Positions 1-10,635 of a stretch of DNA of 64,000 nucleotides are shown here, piece after piece. The DNA is from Lamellibrachia satsuma (Eukaryota > Annelida > Polychaeta > Sabellida > Siboglinidae). The notes beneath the pieces are model-generated. The model had not been told where the DNA came from and ran no database searches. It was given only the letters and a program-made list of their open reading frames with translations. The position numbers and the translations under genes were made by a program. The stretch lies in assembly GCA_033239005.1 (NCBI GenBank), contig BSQZ01000018.1, positions 5,489,536-5,553,535 on the forward strand, read 5' to 3'. Position 1 is the first letter of the stretch. Every line of letters starts with the position of its first letter.

Positions 1-350
1 GGTCATTCATTAAGTGACTCGTCCCTATGGCCCACTAGATACAGTGTTAGACCCTCAGTGCTCTCTCTTTTCAAAGCCTGGGCAATTTTGTTCAGCTGTG
101 TAAATGAGTACTGGCTTTGGTGGATGTTTGTGAATGAATAATTTTTAGGCAGTAAGTGCAGCATGGTTGAATGGTTCCCAGAGATGTCAAGTTGGTGCTG
201 GAAGGAACACGTCTGCCAGGGGGTGAAGTGTAAGGTCTGCCAGGGGGTGAAGTGTAAGGTCTGCCAGGGGGTGAAGTGTAAGGTCTGCCAGGGGGTGAAG
301 TGTAACATGCTTTGAGCAGTCCTAAGGACTAGATATCGCGTTATACAAGA
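1..350 (+). mobile_element. SINE relic (family A), 5' part diverged, body expanded
   Basis: This stretch matches the SINE copies at 20905-21165 and 43972-44310. Shared blocks are a 'gggcaattttgttcagctgt' type segment, 'gcagcatggttgaatg', 'tctgccagggggtgaagtgt' and the terminal 'gagcagtcctaaggact' followed by an L2/MIR-like 'atatcgcgttatacaagaa' end. The tRNA-like head is not recognisable here. The segment that occurs once in the other two copies is present four times in tandem (see the 24-bp array). SINEs are non-coding and depend on a partner LINE; the 3' end resembling L2-type LINE tails suggests which class of LINE, by inference. Confidence 0.75.
211..306 (+). repeat. 24-bp minisatellite, 4 copies, inside SINE
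   Basis: The unit 'tctgccagggggtgaagtgt' plus 'aagg' is repeated four times without visible divergence. The same sequence is single-copy in the two other family A SINEs of this window, so the array arose within the SINE. Confidence 0.9.
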
Positions 351-510
351 AGTTGTGTATTAGTAGTCTCTCCACCAATAGGGAAATTCTAGTTTCTTTC
401 ATCAGAGATTAATGAATAATGCATTTCAGAATGTTTTTTTCAGAGATGTGAAACACTCCATGAATTAGCAGCTTACTGGTGGGGTCTGAATGTATGCAAG
501 ACATTACATA

Positions 511-590
511 ACACTTCACAGTGAGGGTAATAATACTTCACAGTGAGGGTAATAATACTTCACAGTGAGGGTAATAATACTTCACAGTAG
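511..590 (+). repeat. 22-bp minisatellite, about 3.5 copies
   Basis: The unit is 'acttcacagtgagggtaata' plus 'at'. The last copy breaks off at 'acttcacagt'. The copies are identical, which suggests recent expansion or homogenisation. Confidence 0.9.
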
Positions 591-822
591 GCTCATTAGG
601 CAGTATTAACAACTTGTTTAATTTCTTTATAATTGTGGCTTCTACTTTAACACCCACAGACCACTTAAGACCCTGTAAGTGGCGGTGTTTAGCATATCTG
701 CACACATACTTACCCACACACATACGTATATGTCAGAACTGTATGTAATAGTCTCTGTATTGTATGTAAGCCAGTTCCGGAAATGGTTGGTGTGAAGTTT
801 CAAGATTAAAGGTTTTGATCAG

Positions 823-1074
823 GCTGTGAGAGACAGCTGTGAGAGACAGCTGTGAGAGACAGCTGTGAGAGACAGCTGTGAGAGACAGCTGTGAGAGACA
901 GCTGTGAGAGACAGCTGTGAGAGACAGCTGTGAGAGACAGCTGTGAGAGACAGCTGTGAGAGACAGCTGTGAGAGACAGCTGTGAGAGACAGCTGTGAGA
1001 GACAGCTGTGAGAGACATCTGTGAGAGACAGCTGTGAGAGACAGCTGTGAGAGACAGCTGTTAGAGACAGCTGC
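823..1074 (+). repeat. 13-bp minisatellite, about 19 copies
   Basis: The unit is 'ctgtgagagacag'. Nearly all copies are identical; single-base variants occur towards the right end (around 1018 and 1062). Since 39 bp is three units, reading any frame gives a 13-residue repeat; the long open frames here are an artefact of the array. Confidence 0.95.
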
Positions 1075-1129
1075 CTACAATTTGTCTGATGCTGGGACCT
1101 AGAAATGTTAATTTGGCATACCAGGTATA

Positions 1130-1265
1130 TACATGTGCACACACGGACACGCATGCGCATATATGTATACACAATGTTATTACATGCATGCATGCACGCA
1201 CACATACATGCATGCATGTATGCACACATACATGCATGCACGCATGCAAGAAAGCATGCACACAG
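1130..1265 (+). repeat. CATG/CACA microsatellite-like tract
   Basis: Alternating purine-pyrimidine sequence made of 'catgcatg', 'cacacata' and 'cacgcatg' words. It is open in several frames on both strands only because it is repetitive. Confidence 0.85.
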
Positions 1266-1269
1266 ATAT

Positions 1270-2690
1270 GAACAGGCATTCATAACATTCATAATGGTAG
1301 CATCCAATCAAAGCAAATTAAAAAGAAAACCACACTTTTAGTTGCGAACAAGGCTTTTGTCTGACACTGGGATGTTACTGATGTTCTACTGACGATAACT
1401 CATCTGACACGGTCCATCCAGTCCTCCAGTTGGTGAAATTCTTTCTGTATGATGCAAACAGTAGTCTAGTGAGAATAAGTCAGATAAGAGCATTGGACAT
1501 AATCCTTTAGAAATCACACAATGCTTGGCCAACCTGTCTGTCTATGAGTGTGGCGCACTTCACCATTATGGCTCTCTCTCCACAGTTGCTTTATGTATTC
1601 TGTAGGTGTGTGAAAGGTGTTGCTACAATTAATGGTGTTGAGAGAGAAGATGTGTGGACAATCCAATGGTGGTTAATATCATACCTCACTGCCACCTTCC
1701 GTAGGTGAAGTGAAGATTCATAGAAAATGTGGCAGACTTGCCACATCATATGGATTTTCTTCATATGTAATTTGTTCTTTTTCAAATGAAAACATGATAA
1801 TGAACAAACGATATTTGACCTATTAAGCATACATGCCGTAATTAGCATACACCCTCCTTTTAATCAGCAGGATCCATAATTGTAATTTGACTAATGTGGA
1901 ACAACTGAAAAGTGTCGCCATCTGGTGTTATATTGTTCAGTTGTTCTACACTAGTCACCAAATGACAATGTTTTGTGTATACTTATAAGAATGGATTCCA
2001 TGACATTTCTCTATGGTCCAATTTTTGTTAAGCGTGCTGTATGTTTATTAAGTTGAACACGATGTGTTCTTTTGTTCATTACAACAATATAAAATCGAAT
2101 GACAAACTTATGGCGGTCAAAGCACAACTACTTTTTATACTAGGCAGATTTCAGAGCACTAGTTCAGAATTGGAATATTATAGGCGATCAACCAATGAAA
2201 AATATTATGTGGATTTATACAGCATTTTATAAGTCAAAAATCTGAATAAAAATGGTAGGTTTGACTGTAGGTGTTTTTGCACCAGCAATTATAGCATTAT
2301 AGCATAAATTCCTTAAACATTTTATTACTTATTTGTTTAAAATTTGTGAGTGTGTTAGACACCCACTGAGTTGCAGCACCATGGTTGATTTTCACATGAT
2401 TCCAATATTTTGAGGAAAATATCCCTAAATCTGAATACCATCTTGCTTCCATTAAATTTTTTTTTAGATTTAGCTGCTCTATAAAACCACCTGTGCACCA
2501 CTAAGTGATGCCCAGACATTGCAAACTGCAGTCATTTTACAGCACTAAGAAGAATGCATTAATTTAACTTACTCAAATGCCACAGGTGTGGCAGAAATAA
2601 ACCAAATTCAATGCACAATTAATTATTGTAAAGGTCTCTAATGGCAGACAGGTCAGCACTGCAGTTTGTTCCCATTTTAAATGACTTCCT
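1270..2690. other. No recognisable gene
   Basis: AT-rich DNA with only short open frames. No repeat, RNA gene or protein family was recognised. It lies between the CATG tract and the P-element relic, so it may include more of the degraded 5' half of that transposon. Confidence 0.5.
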
Positions 2691-3437
2691 GATGATTAAC
2701 AGTGTCAGTCAACACGACTGCCATGATGGCTTTGAGGGCACATTACTCACAAAACATCAAGTTTCCAATCTTCATTTCCACTTCCGTCTGACACGTCTAT
2801 TTGGGTTAACATTCTCCTTGATGCATGCCATATGCTTAAGCTTGTCAGAAATACTCTGGCAGACAGTGGCGTCCTGTTTGATGCTGAAGGTGGACGTGTT
2901 TCTTGGGGATTTATTGAAAGTCTCAACACGCTGCAAGAAGATTTAAGGCCTTCGTTTGGGGAATCACCTAAAGAAATCCCACATACAATGGTGCAAACAG
3001 AAGATGAAAGTAAACCTTGCGGCACAGGCTTTAAGTGTCAGATGCTCTGGAGTACAGTGATACTGTCCTTGTACTGCCGCAGTTTTCTGACAGTGCCACA
3101 ACAGTGACGTACCGGGGGATCTTTGATGAGCTTTTCAACGTGCTGAATTCATGTAACCCATTTGGCACTGGCTTTAAAGCACCAATGTGCAAAGCCAGTC
3201 GAGATTACTGGCAGAAAGTGCTAGACACTGCAGACAAGCACATCACACAGTTGAAAGACACAGATGGAAGACTTGTTACAGAGGGAAAATGGAGGACTGC
3301 ATTTGTTGGATTTCGTGTGTGCCTTCACAGTGTGCCATCTTTGACACACTTGTGGCATGTGATAACCCTCCCATGCAATATCTGATTACATACAAATTCA
3401 GTCAGGAACACCTTGACCTTTTCTTCAGTTTGTGCTC

Positions 3438-3987
3438 GAGGTGGCTACAACAATAACCCTACTGTGCTACAGTTCAAGGCAGCCTACGAGGTGGCTACAA
3501 CAGTAACCCTACTGCGCTACAGTTCAAGGCAGCCTACGAGGTGGCTACAACAGTAACCCTACTGCGCTACAGTTCAAGGCAGCCTACGAGGTGGCTACAA
3601 CAGTAACCCTACTGCGCTACAGTTCAAGGCAGCCTACGAGGTGGCTACAACAGTAACCCTACTGCGCTACAGTTCAAGGCAGCCTACGAGGTGGCTACAA
3701 CAGTAACCCTACTGCGCTACAGTTCAAGGCAGCCTACGAGGAGGCTACAACAGTAACCCTACTGCGCTACACTTCAAGGCAGCCTACGAGGTGGCTACAA
3801 CAGTAACCCTACTGCGCTACACTTCAAGGCAGCCTACGAGGTGGCTACAACAGTAACCCTACTGCGCTACAGTTCAAGGCAGCCTACGAGGTGGCTACAA
3901 CAGTAACCCTACTGCGCTACAGTTCAAGGCAGCCTACGAGGTGGCTACAACAATAACCCTACTGCGCTACAGTTCAAGGCAGCCTAT
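3438..3987 (+). repeat. 50-bp minisatellite, 11 copies, derived from transposase codons
   Basis: Each unit is a copy of the segment encoding 'RGGYNNNPTVLQFKAAY'. The period is 50 bp, not a multiple of three, so each added copy shifts the reading frame. The outermost copies keep 'caataacc' (Asn-Asn), whereas the inner copies have 'cagtaacc'. After the last unit the transposase sequence resumes with 'ttcaaggcagcctataaac'. Confidence 0.95.
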
Positions 3988-4055
3988 AAACATCTGCTCA
4001 TGTGACACAGCATCAAAACGACTGGAAACTGTATCATCGAAGACAGCACACACAT

Positions 4056-4116
4056 ATTAAGTGTCATGCCAGACACATCGTCAGTCACTGACGATGTGTC
4101 TGGCATGACACTTAAT
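4056..4116. repeat. Perfect palindrome, 30-bp arms, 1-nt loop
   Basis: The left arm 4056-4085 and right arm 4087-4116 are exact reverse complements, separated by one C. The arms begin and end with 'attaagtgtcatgcc' and 'ggcatgacacttaat'. It lies in the P-element relic just after the minisatellite. The right arm reads as plausible transposase sequence (DDVSGMTLNTKS), so the left arm may be a template-switch copy of it. Confidence 0.95.
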
Positions 4117-4444
4117 ACTAAGTCACTAACTGATGTTAAAGTTATGTTATGCAATATGTGGAAAGCTTCTTGGTGGTAAATGTCTGGAACATATTATTTC
4201 ATCAGCTGTCATCGCTAATATGTCCACCGCCACAGTATTCATGTCACTGTCGAGCCACATGTTCGATACAGCAGCTGATGAAAATAATGTTCATGCCCTT
4301 GTGAAAGTCATCTCGGCATGCTTCACATTAATAAGGCTCCATCATCTTGGCAGCAGAATAAACGAGGAAACCGTTGGTGACAAAGTTCACAAGCAGTTGT
4401 CCACACTGATACTCTTCAAACACCAGCAATCATTTTGGTGTAGT

Positions 4445-5720
4445 CTGTTTCCATATGCTAGTATTTTATATACTAATAACAGTAAATGTTGCATACTAAT
4501 TAGTGTTGTTATCTACTACTGGTGGATTAGTGAGACCTATGTTTTTCATATAATTATGTGTGTCATATTTTCTACACAATATTATGTTGAACTATTGTTG
4601 TACATAATGTTATCACATATTATAAACTATCAAACAACGTATCAGTGCATACAGATACACAAGATATTTCATCAGTCTTCATTTGTAATATTACGCATGC
4701 TTCTGTTTACTGTACACAAGGTGTTCTTCTATGTTGGAAAAATAACCTATTGATTGATTGTAGCAAATACTGCATTGTTTCTGTTATTTAGAACGAAGTG
4801 ACAATTTAAAAAATGGGTGATGAATAACATCAATATGTACATTTATACGGCACGGAATTCTAGCTGTCCATAGCAGCTGGGTCTAAGCAGCAGGGTAATG
4901 AGGGTCCTTGGGTGTAGCCTAATGACATGTCGGGGCTTCACTACTTATATACTGGTAGGTCAGTTTTGGGGGGGAAATGGGCAATACTTTTCATTGGTAA
5001 ACTGAACGACTCGTTATGGCGCATTGCATCACTGAATTTATTAGCATTCATAAAATCTCAGTTGATTAAAAATAAATTTCCATACGAAGCATTTTCCATC
5101 TAAAAAGAATTGCACAAAATAAGAGTCTGAGTTTGTGGTGCATGTCAATTCCAGTGGCGACATCTTGTGGACAGGTCAACAAATACATCATTGGAATAGA
5201 AGGCACCGCAATAATTTCTGCTTAATTTGATCCAGTCTTATTTACAACATATTACCATATTCTTATAAGCAAAAACAGTTTCGCATATGCCTGGACAATT
5301 TTATCAACATATATGTGTATCAGTATCATAAAAAAATTGCCATCAGGCTTTTCAGAGGTGAAATTGAAATGCCAATTTGGCAGTAGATTTTGGCTGGAAG
5401 TGGTAGATTGTACATTCTATAAAAATTACAGAAAAAGTGGTGGAATTTCACTTTTTTTCTAGAGGATTTTTCTACTGTGGCAATTAGCTATACATCACAG
5501 ATGATAGTTGACATTCCCACAGGAGGATGTAATTAGATTCTCTTTAAATTGTTAATGCCTGCCTAGTTATGAAATAACTGCACTACTATATGAAATATGG
5601 GTCTGTTGACAATTTATTTGATGCTCCCTGTTGCCTGGTCATATCCCATAATTGTAATAATGGTGGATGGATAGAAGCTAAATTGTGTTATCGAACAGCT
5701 AAGGCCGTGTTCAGTTCGCT
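4445..5720. other. No recognisable gene
   Basis: AT-rich sequence after the last transposase motif. The open frame running to 4753 continues past the homology only by chance. The 3' inverted repeat expected of a P element was not identified. Confidence 0.5.
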
Positions 5721-5723
5721 CGG

Positions 5724-5773
5724 CTACATAGTCCCTGACATAGTCCCTGACATAGTCCCTGACATAATCCCTG
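5724..5773 (+). repeat. 12-bp tandem repeat, about 4 copies
   Basis: The unit is 'acatagtccctg'; the last copy has 'acataatccctg'. Confidence 0.85.
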
Positions 5774-6281
5774 TACACATCCAATGAGAGAATAAGTATG
5801 CATTCACTGGGAGAATAATGGAGATTTGCAGATGTTTTCAGTCAATGTTTGTTGGCAGAACATAGAAAGGTTACAGACACCAGCATGTGGACTGCATGGA
5901 AATTATAGATTTGTATTCTGGCTGTTCACATTAATGCTACTTCTTTATTCCCGACATGGCTACCTCGCAGAATGTTATTACCAGCTATATCCCTGTTGGA
6001 ATAATGAAAAGTACTTGTTTATATATAAGTGCGTCATGATGTATTGCAATTTTGATATATACATGTTTAGTAGAAATATACTTAAAATAATGTATTTTGT
6101 CCATCAGATTGATATGAACTTTGGACATGCCAAGCCATATGTAAACGTTGTAGAACGGAATAACAGCTTCTAATAACTTTTTGTAAGGTGGAATAAACTG
6201 TGGCCTTGACTCGAAGACAAAAAGGCCATAACTGGAACAATTATGTCAAAGCTAACTTTTATTACAGTACTTTTGAGTGGA

Positions 6282-6654
6282 GTGTTGTGATGTATTAAAG
6301 GCACGAGAGTGACAGTGTTGTGATGTATTAAAGGCACGAGAGTGACAGTGTTGTGATGTATTAAAGGCACGAGAGTGACAGCGTTGTGATGTATTAAAGG
6401 CACGAGAGTGACAGCGTTGTGATGTATTAAAGGCACGAGAGTGACAGTGTTGTGATGTATCAAAGGCACGAGAGTGACATTGTTGTGATGTATCAAAGGC
6501 ACAAGAGTGACAGTGTTGTGATGTATTAAAGGCACGAGAGTGACAGTGTTGTGATGTATTAAAGGCACGAGAGTGACAGTGTTGTGATGTATTAAAGGCA
6601 CGAGAGTGACAGTGTTGTGATGTATCAAAGGCACGAGAGTGACAGTGTTGTGAT
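6282..6654 (+). repeat. 33-bp minisatellite, 11 copies
   Basis: The unit begins 'gtgttgtgatgtattaaagg' and ends 'cacgagagtgaca'. A few copies vary at one or two sites (atcaaag, gacagcg, gacattg). Because the period is divisible by three, the minus strand stays open for 154 codons as an 11-residue repeat; there is no sign that it is a gene. Confidence 0.95.
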
Positions 6655-6659
6655 TACAG

Positions 6660-7240
6660 GGTGTCTCAATAATGGCTCATTATGATTAGTTAGAATTCAA
6701 ACCCTACCAGGATGGCTAGAATAACAGATTACCAGCTTTGTAGGCAATCTTTTATGAAAAGAAAATCGATTCATTTCATTACTGTAATTTTCACAATGAT
6801 TTGCAACAGATGCTTCCAAATTAAGACTGCATCGGATATGAGTTTAGTGTTTTTGTCCTGCATATATGTAGCCTAATTTAAAGAAAGGGAAATAATCATC
6901 AATCAGGAAATAATCAACAGGAAATGATCTTTAAAATGAAGCCATTAAATCATGAATAATTTTCCCGTCTTATTTTTGGACATTTTGTATGAAGCTCAGC
7001 ACGGCAAATGTGAAATGTGTGGTCTTGTCACCTGCCATTTCTGTTTACGTATTAATGCCAGGATTGATCAACACTGCTGCTGCCAGTTACCGTAATTACC
7101 CCATTAGAAGGACCACATGCAAAGTTAACGACTTCATATTCACATATATCAACTTAAATTGTCTGAATACAATATCTCAGTAGGGGAACAGAAACACCAT
7201 CATATATGCTTGTTAGACTAGTGACTAGACATCTTTGATA
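6660..7240. other. No recognisable gene
   Basis: AT-rich sequence without a clear repeat or coding motif. Confidence 0.5.
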
Positions 7241-7245
7241 TGTCA

Positions 7246-7445
7246 TGTGGGGTGTGGTGGTCTGGCTGGAGAGCACTGGATCAAGGGAACCGGGGTTTCC
7301 AGTACACCCCCCGCTGTTTCGAAACAATTTTGGGCAATTTTGTTCACCTCACATTGGCTGTGTCTTTCGGAAGACACTGAAAGCCGTTGATCTCTTCCTG
7401 ATATCAGTGCCTCTACTCTGTGAACAGCTGTTTCAGAGGGAGTAT
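7246..7445 (+). mobile_element. SINE-like element, possible tRNA-derived head
   Basis: The segment starts with a GC-rich block 'ggtggtctggctggagagca' followed by 'accggggtttccagtac', which resembles the A- and B-box spacing of a tRNA-derived SINE. Further on, 'tctttcggaagacactga' and 'aagccgttgatc' resemble a central segment common in invertebrate SINEs. No second copy is present in the window, so this rests on remembered patterns only. Confidence 0.4.
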
Positions 7446-7775
7446 TGCATCAAGCATAATGCAACATATGAAATGCCTTCATTTATTTACCGTGATGTCA
7501 TAACAGCTCGAGTAATCAAGATTATGCAGATATTATATTTGCTCCTCTGTCACTGCTGCTATAGCACTCAGTCTTTAGGTTGTCATGGCACTTGGTAGTG
7601 CTGCCCTCAGTGATTCACATTGGGCTCGGACATCGGACATAGACTGATTAAACTTGAAAATGTCCCATCGATGTGGCCTTGATCAGTTCATTTGTCCAAT
7701 AAAATTATTGTCAGGGCGGTCATGTGTCCTATCTTTTTTATCACTGACACTGCGGACACTGAGAACAACTTTGGC

Positions 7776-8196
7776 ACTTGTCTAGAATCTGGGCCCACCT
7801 CAATGTCGCCGTTATAACATATAATATGTTTAGTAACCATGTACAGTGCATGCACAATGCATACTGAACTGCTCGACATGTAAATTATTAACCGTGTCAT
7901 GCGTAAAAACACATTTAATCACCTTTTTCGATGTTCAAGTTCGCATATTTAATTCGCTTTAAGTGTTGCCATCTTGTGAATAGAGGGAGCAATAATGGTG
8001 CTCGATGAAGTTTAAATATATAAATACGAGTTTTGAAAAAGGTTATTAAATGTATTTTTATGCATGACATGGTTAATAATTTACATGTCCCATAGTTCAA
8101 TATGCATTGCGCATGCACTGTACATGGAATCTAAACATATTATGTGTTAATAATGGCGACATTGTCATTGGGGTGGGCCCGGATTCTAGACAAGTA
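7776..8196. repeat. Long inverted repeat, about 160-bp arms (foldback/MITE-like)
   Basis: The left arm, about 7776-7930, starts 'acttgtctagaatctgggcc'. The right arm, about 8035-8196, ends 'ggcccggattctagacaagt'. By eye the arms match at roughly 85% along their length, including 'aaattattaacc' and 'catgtacagtgcatgc' blocks. The spacer is about 100 bp. There is no coding sequence inside. It could be a non-autonomous foldback element or an old inverted duplication. Confidence 0.85.
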
Positions 8197-8199
8197 TCA

Positions 8200-9170
8200 C
8201 AACTTTTACCTAACTCTGTAGTTCGTTCGGTAGTTCGGCTTCTCGTTATTCGGCTGTGTCTGCAATTCATTCTAATGCGTCATCTATTTCTTGCCCTGAA
8301 GTAGGCAGTTCAACAATAATTGACGTTTTAAAAATGTTTTACAAAAAAAGTTTGAATTCACTAGCTGCTAGGGGTGCTGCTAGTGCCAAAACTGCCCAAC
8401 AAGGGGCGTTCCATTAGTGCAGTCATTATTTACCAGGTGGTGTGCTCGAAATACTTCAGTTACTAGGCACTTTCAAGATGTTCTGGCTTAAGTTCTCCAG
8501 TATACCAGTTCTTCTACTGATTTTGGTAATGTGATCTCAGCCAATCTAGATCTTGAAGGTTTCAAATTCGCTTGCTGGCTTCTTCCAGATCTTTGTCGAG
8601 GGCAATGGGGAATGTTGTTCGTGGATGCCCTTGCCAGCCAGCAACGTCAATGGATGTGAAATATTGGTCTATATAGTACTATGTCTATCCTCTCTATGAG
8701 CATGTGTGTAGGGGCTTCAAGTGGCATGCGAAGCACATGTCTAAACATGCACGCGCGCGTATATAATTTGTTACCAATGTGTGAAATCATTAAAAGTGCA
8801 ATATGTGAGTGAAGACTAACATTTCTTTATCCCCTTGACCATGTCATTGATATCTTGGTACTCGATTTTTTGTGCCTCTGTTTTAGTATCTAATTTGTTA
8901 CCAATGTGCCAAATCATTAAAAAAGTGGTGCTGATTGCAATATGTCATTGTATGTGAATGAAGAATAAATTTGTTTTACCTAATAACTGCAAAACCTTTT
9001 GATTAGTATTGTTCTTTATAACTTCACTGAATTGCATGCTGTATGCTGAACTAGTTACTACTACTGCTCAAGTCTCAAAGTGCAACCAAAAACAATGAGC
9101 ATCTTTCATGGCAGAATGTACTATTGTTTTTGTGGAGTCAGGACATTGTGTCCTATTGATTTCAGAGGTT
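8200..9170. other. No recognisable gene
   Basis: Unassigned sequence. A short phrase around 8758-8785 and again near 8890-8920 ('aatttgttaccaatgtg', 'aaatcattaaaa') is repeated about 130 bp apart, suggesting a small old duplication. Confidence 0.5.
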
Positions 9171-9173
9171 CAT

Positions 9174-9345
9174 AAACATAAATGAAAAGGATAACACAAA
9201 AATACAAAATGCTAATAAGGAAGTGAGTAAAGGGGAATATATTATAACGGGAGATTTTAACCACGGACACATACAATGGAAATCTGTAGAGAGTACAGGG
9301 TGTGAGAACCAACAGTTTCTATTTTTAATTCAGGATAGCTTCCTT
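9174..9345 (+). mobile_element. CR1-like LINE, isolated endonuclease fragment
   Basis: This 172-bp stretch matches 14819-14992 of the long CR1 copy with only about five differences. It encodes part of the APE-type endonuclease, including 'ITGDFNHGHIQWKSVESTG'. The GDFN motif carries an Asp and Asn expected of the active site and is intact here, whereas the long copy reads GGFN. Both ends are truncated, which is unusual for a retrotransposed copy that should keep its 3' end. Confidence 0.9.
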
Positions 9346-9349
9346 GTCC

Positions 9350-10630
9350 TATCACTTCTGTTTTCAGTGTGCATCACTGTGCCTTCTAGTGGATTTGAAA
9401 CATTAATTATTTTACTCACCTTTGGCATAAATCTCCGAGTGTTTCAAAAGATAATTGAACCATTGCTTAATTACTACTGATGACCTTTATCAACATAAAC
9501 AGACTTTTATTAATTTTGAATGTGTGAATGAGAATTGTCAGCATCGCTGTTGTTTAAAAATCTACAAATGTATTAAACAAATGAGCACCTTGAACGATCT
9601 TTAATGAATGGTGCACAATCTATATTGATATTATTTACATATACTGTATATATGGCAAATGTATGCCATTGTCCAAAAATAGTTCACTCAGTTGACTAGA
9701 ACTACTTACCGCATTAATCATCCTCGAACACATGGCTAAGTTCCCACAAATGTGAGTGCTAGTTTGAGAAGAAACTGGTGTACTACCTGGTAAGAATGAT
9801 TGATTCCCAACTTGTCTCATCATGCAGATATTCCATAATCCAAATGCAATGCAGATTTCGGATTCGGATTTTGGGAGGTACACGGTCATATCCCATTTTT
9901 ATATGGATTTGTTTCAAATGGATAAATCATAATAAAGTACATAGCATAAACTTATAGCTAACTTATAGCAGTTGATTCACAAACACTTTTGATGTAGTGG
10001 ATTTGAATTTTTTTATTGTATGTAAATTTCATAACTCCATAGATAGTGACACTTGATCAGAATCAGAATGGCATAGTTCATTAACCTACAACAAATAGTT
10101 TTGTGTTATACAGAATTCCAAGTAAGAAATATGGGTTTCTTTTAACCAAAAAGTGGGAGGCCTATGAATGACAAATGGAAAGTGTCGGTCGGTAAATGTC
10201 AAACCATTAGGGAAGACATGGTAATTTTAGATATGTTCCCAGGGCTTCCAATTGCTAGATTCTGTGTTTTATGATTTCTGACACAGATGGTTGCTATATG
10301 CTATCAGAATAATTTTCACGTACATCATCGTGCATGCAGAATATCCCGCTCTGAGATTAGTGCGTCCTGTGAGCAGATTGATCAGTAAGATGAAAAATGT
10401 AGTGACAGTCACTGAGAATTAATGAGAAAAAACATACTGGCTGTGCCGTAATGGGACATAAGATTAGTGACGAGAGGTGGGAGATGAATTTGGTAGTGGT
10501 TAGGGCTTATTAGGGCAACATGATGAGATTCAGCGATGTGTCCGTAGGAGTGGGATGGTCTTCCCTCCACCTGCCTCGCTCTCCGAAATGTAGCCCTCAA
10601 TAAAATTACAGGTGAACTCTTGGTCTTGAT
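9350..10630. other. No recognisable gene
   Basis: Unassigned AT-rich DNA. The last 200 bp (10420-10620) is more GC-rich and open on the minus strand, but no family was recognised. Confidence 0.5.
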
Positions 10631-10635
10631 ACTCT

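Larger units (their letters stand above)
2700..4440 (+). pseudogene. P-element (THAP9-like) transposase, C-terminal half, broken
   Basis: P-element transposases cut and paste DNA in the nucleus and use GTP as cofactor. The recognisable C-terminal half reads, in order: 'LDACHMLKLVRNTLADSG' (2817 on), 'WGFIESLNTLQ', 'DALEYSDTVLVLPQF' (from about 3038), 'NPFGTGFKAPM', 'YWQKVLDTADKHITQLKD', 'WRTAFVGFRVC', 'LITYKFSQEHLDLFF', 'RGGYNNNPTVLQFKAAY' (3435 on), then 'HMFDTAADENNVHALVKV' and 'LIRLHHLG' up to 'LILFKHQ' near 4430. These blocks follow the order known from the P/THAP9 family. The frame changes several times (around 2950, 3030, 3330 and 3430), and a 50-bp minisatellite and a palindrome interrupt the sequence, so it cannot be functional. 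The N-terminal THAP zinc finger and the upstream catalytic region are not found. Family identity is from remembered motifs, not a search. Confidence 0.85.

Noticed and set aside
4133..4753. Full 206-codon open frame as a gene
   Set aside because: Only the part up to about 4440 resembles P-element transposase; the rest is AT-rich sequence that is open by chance.
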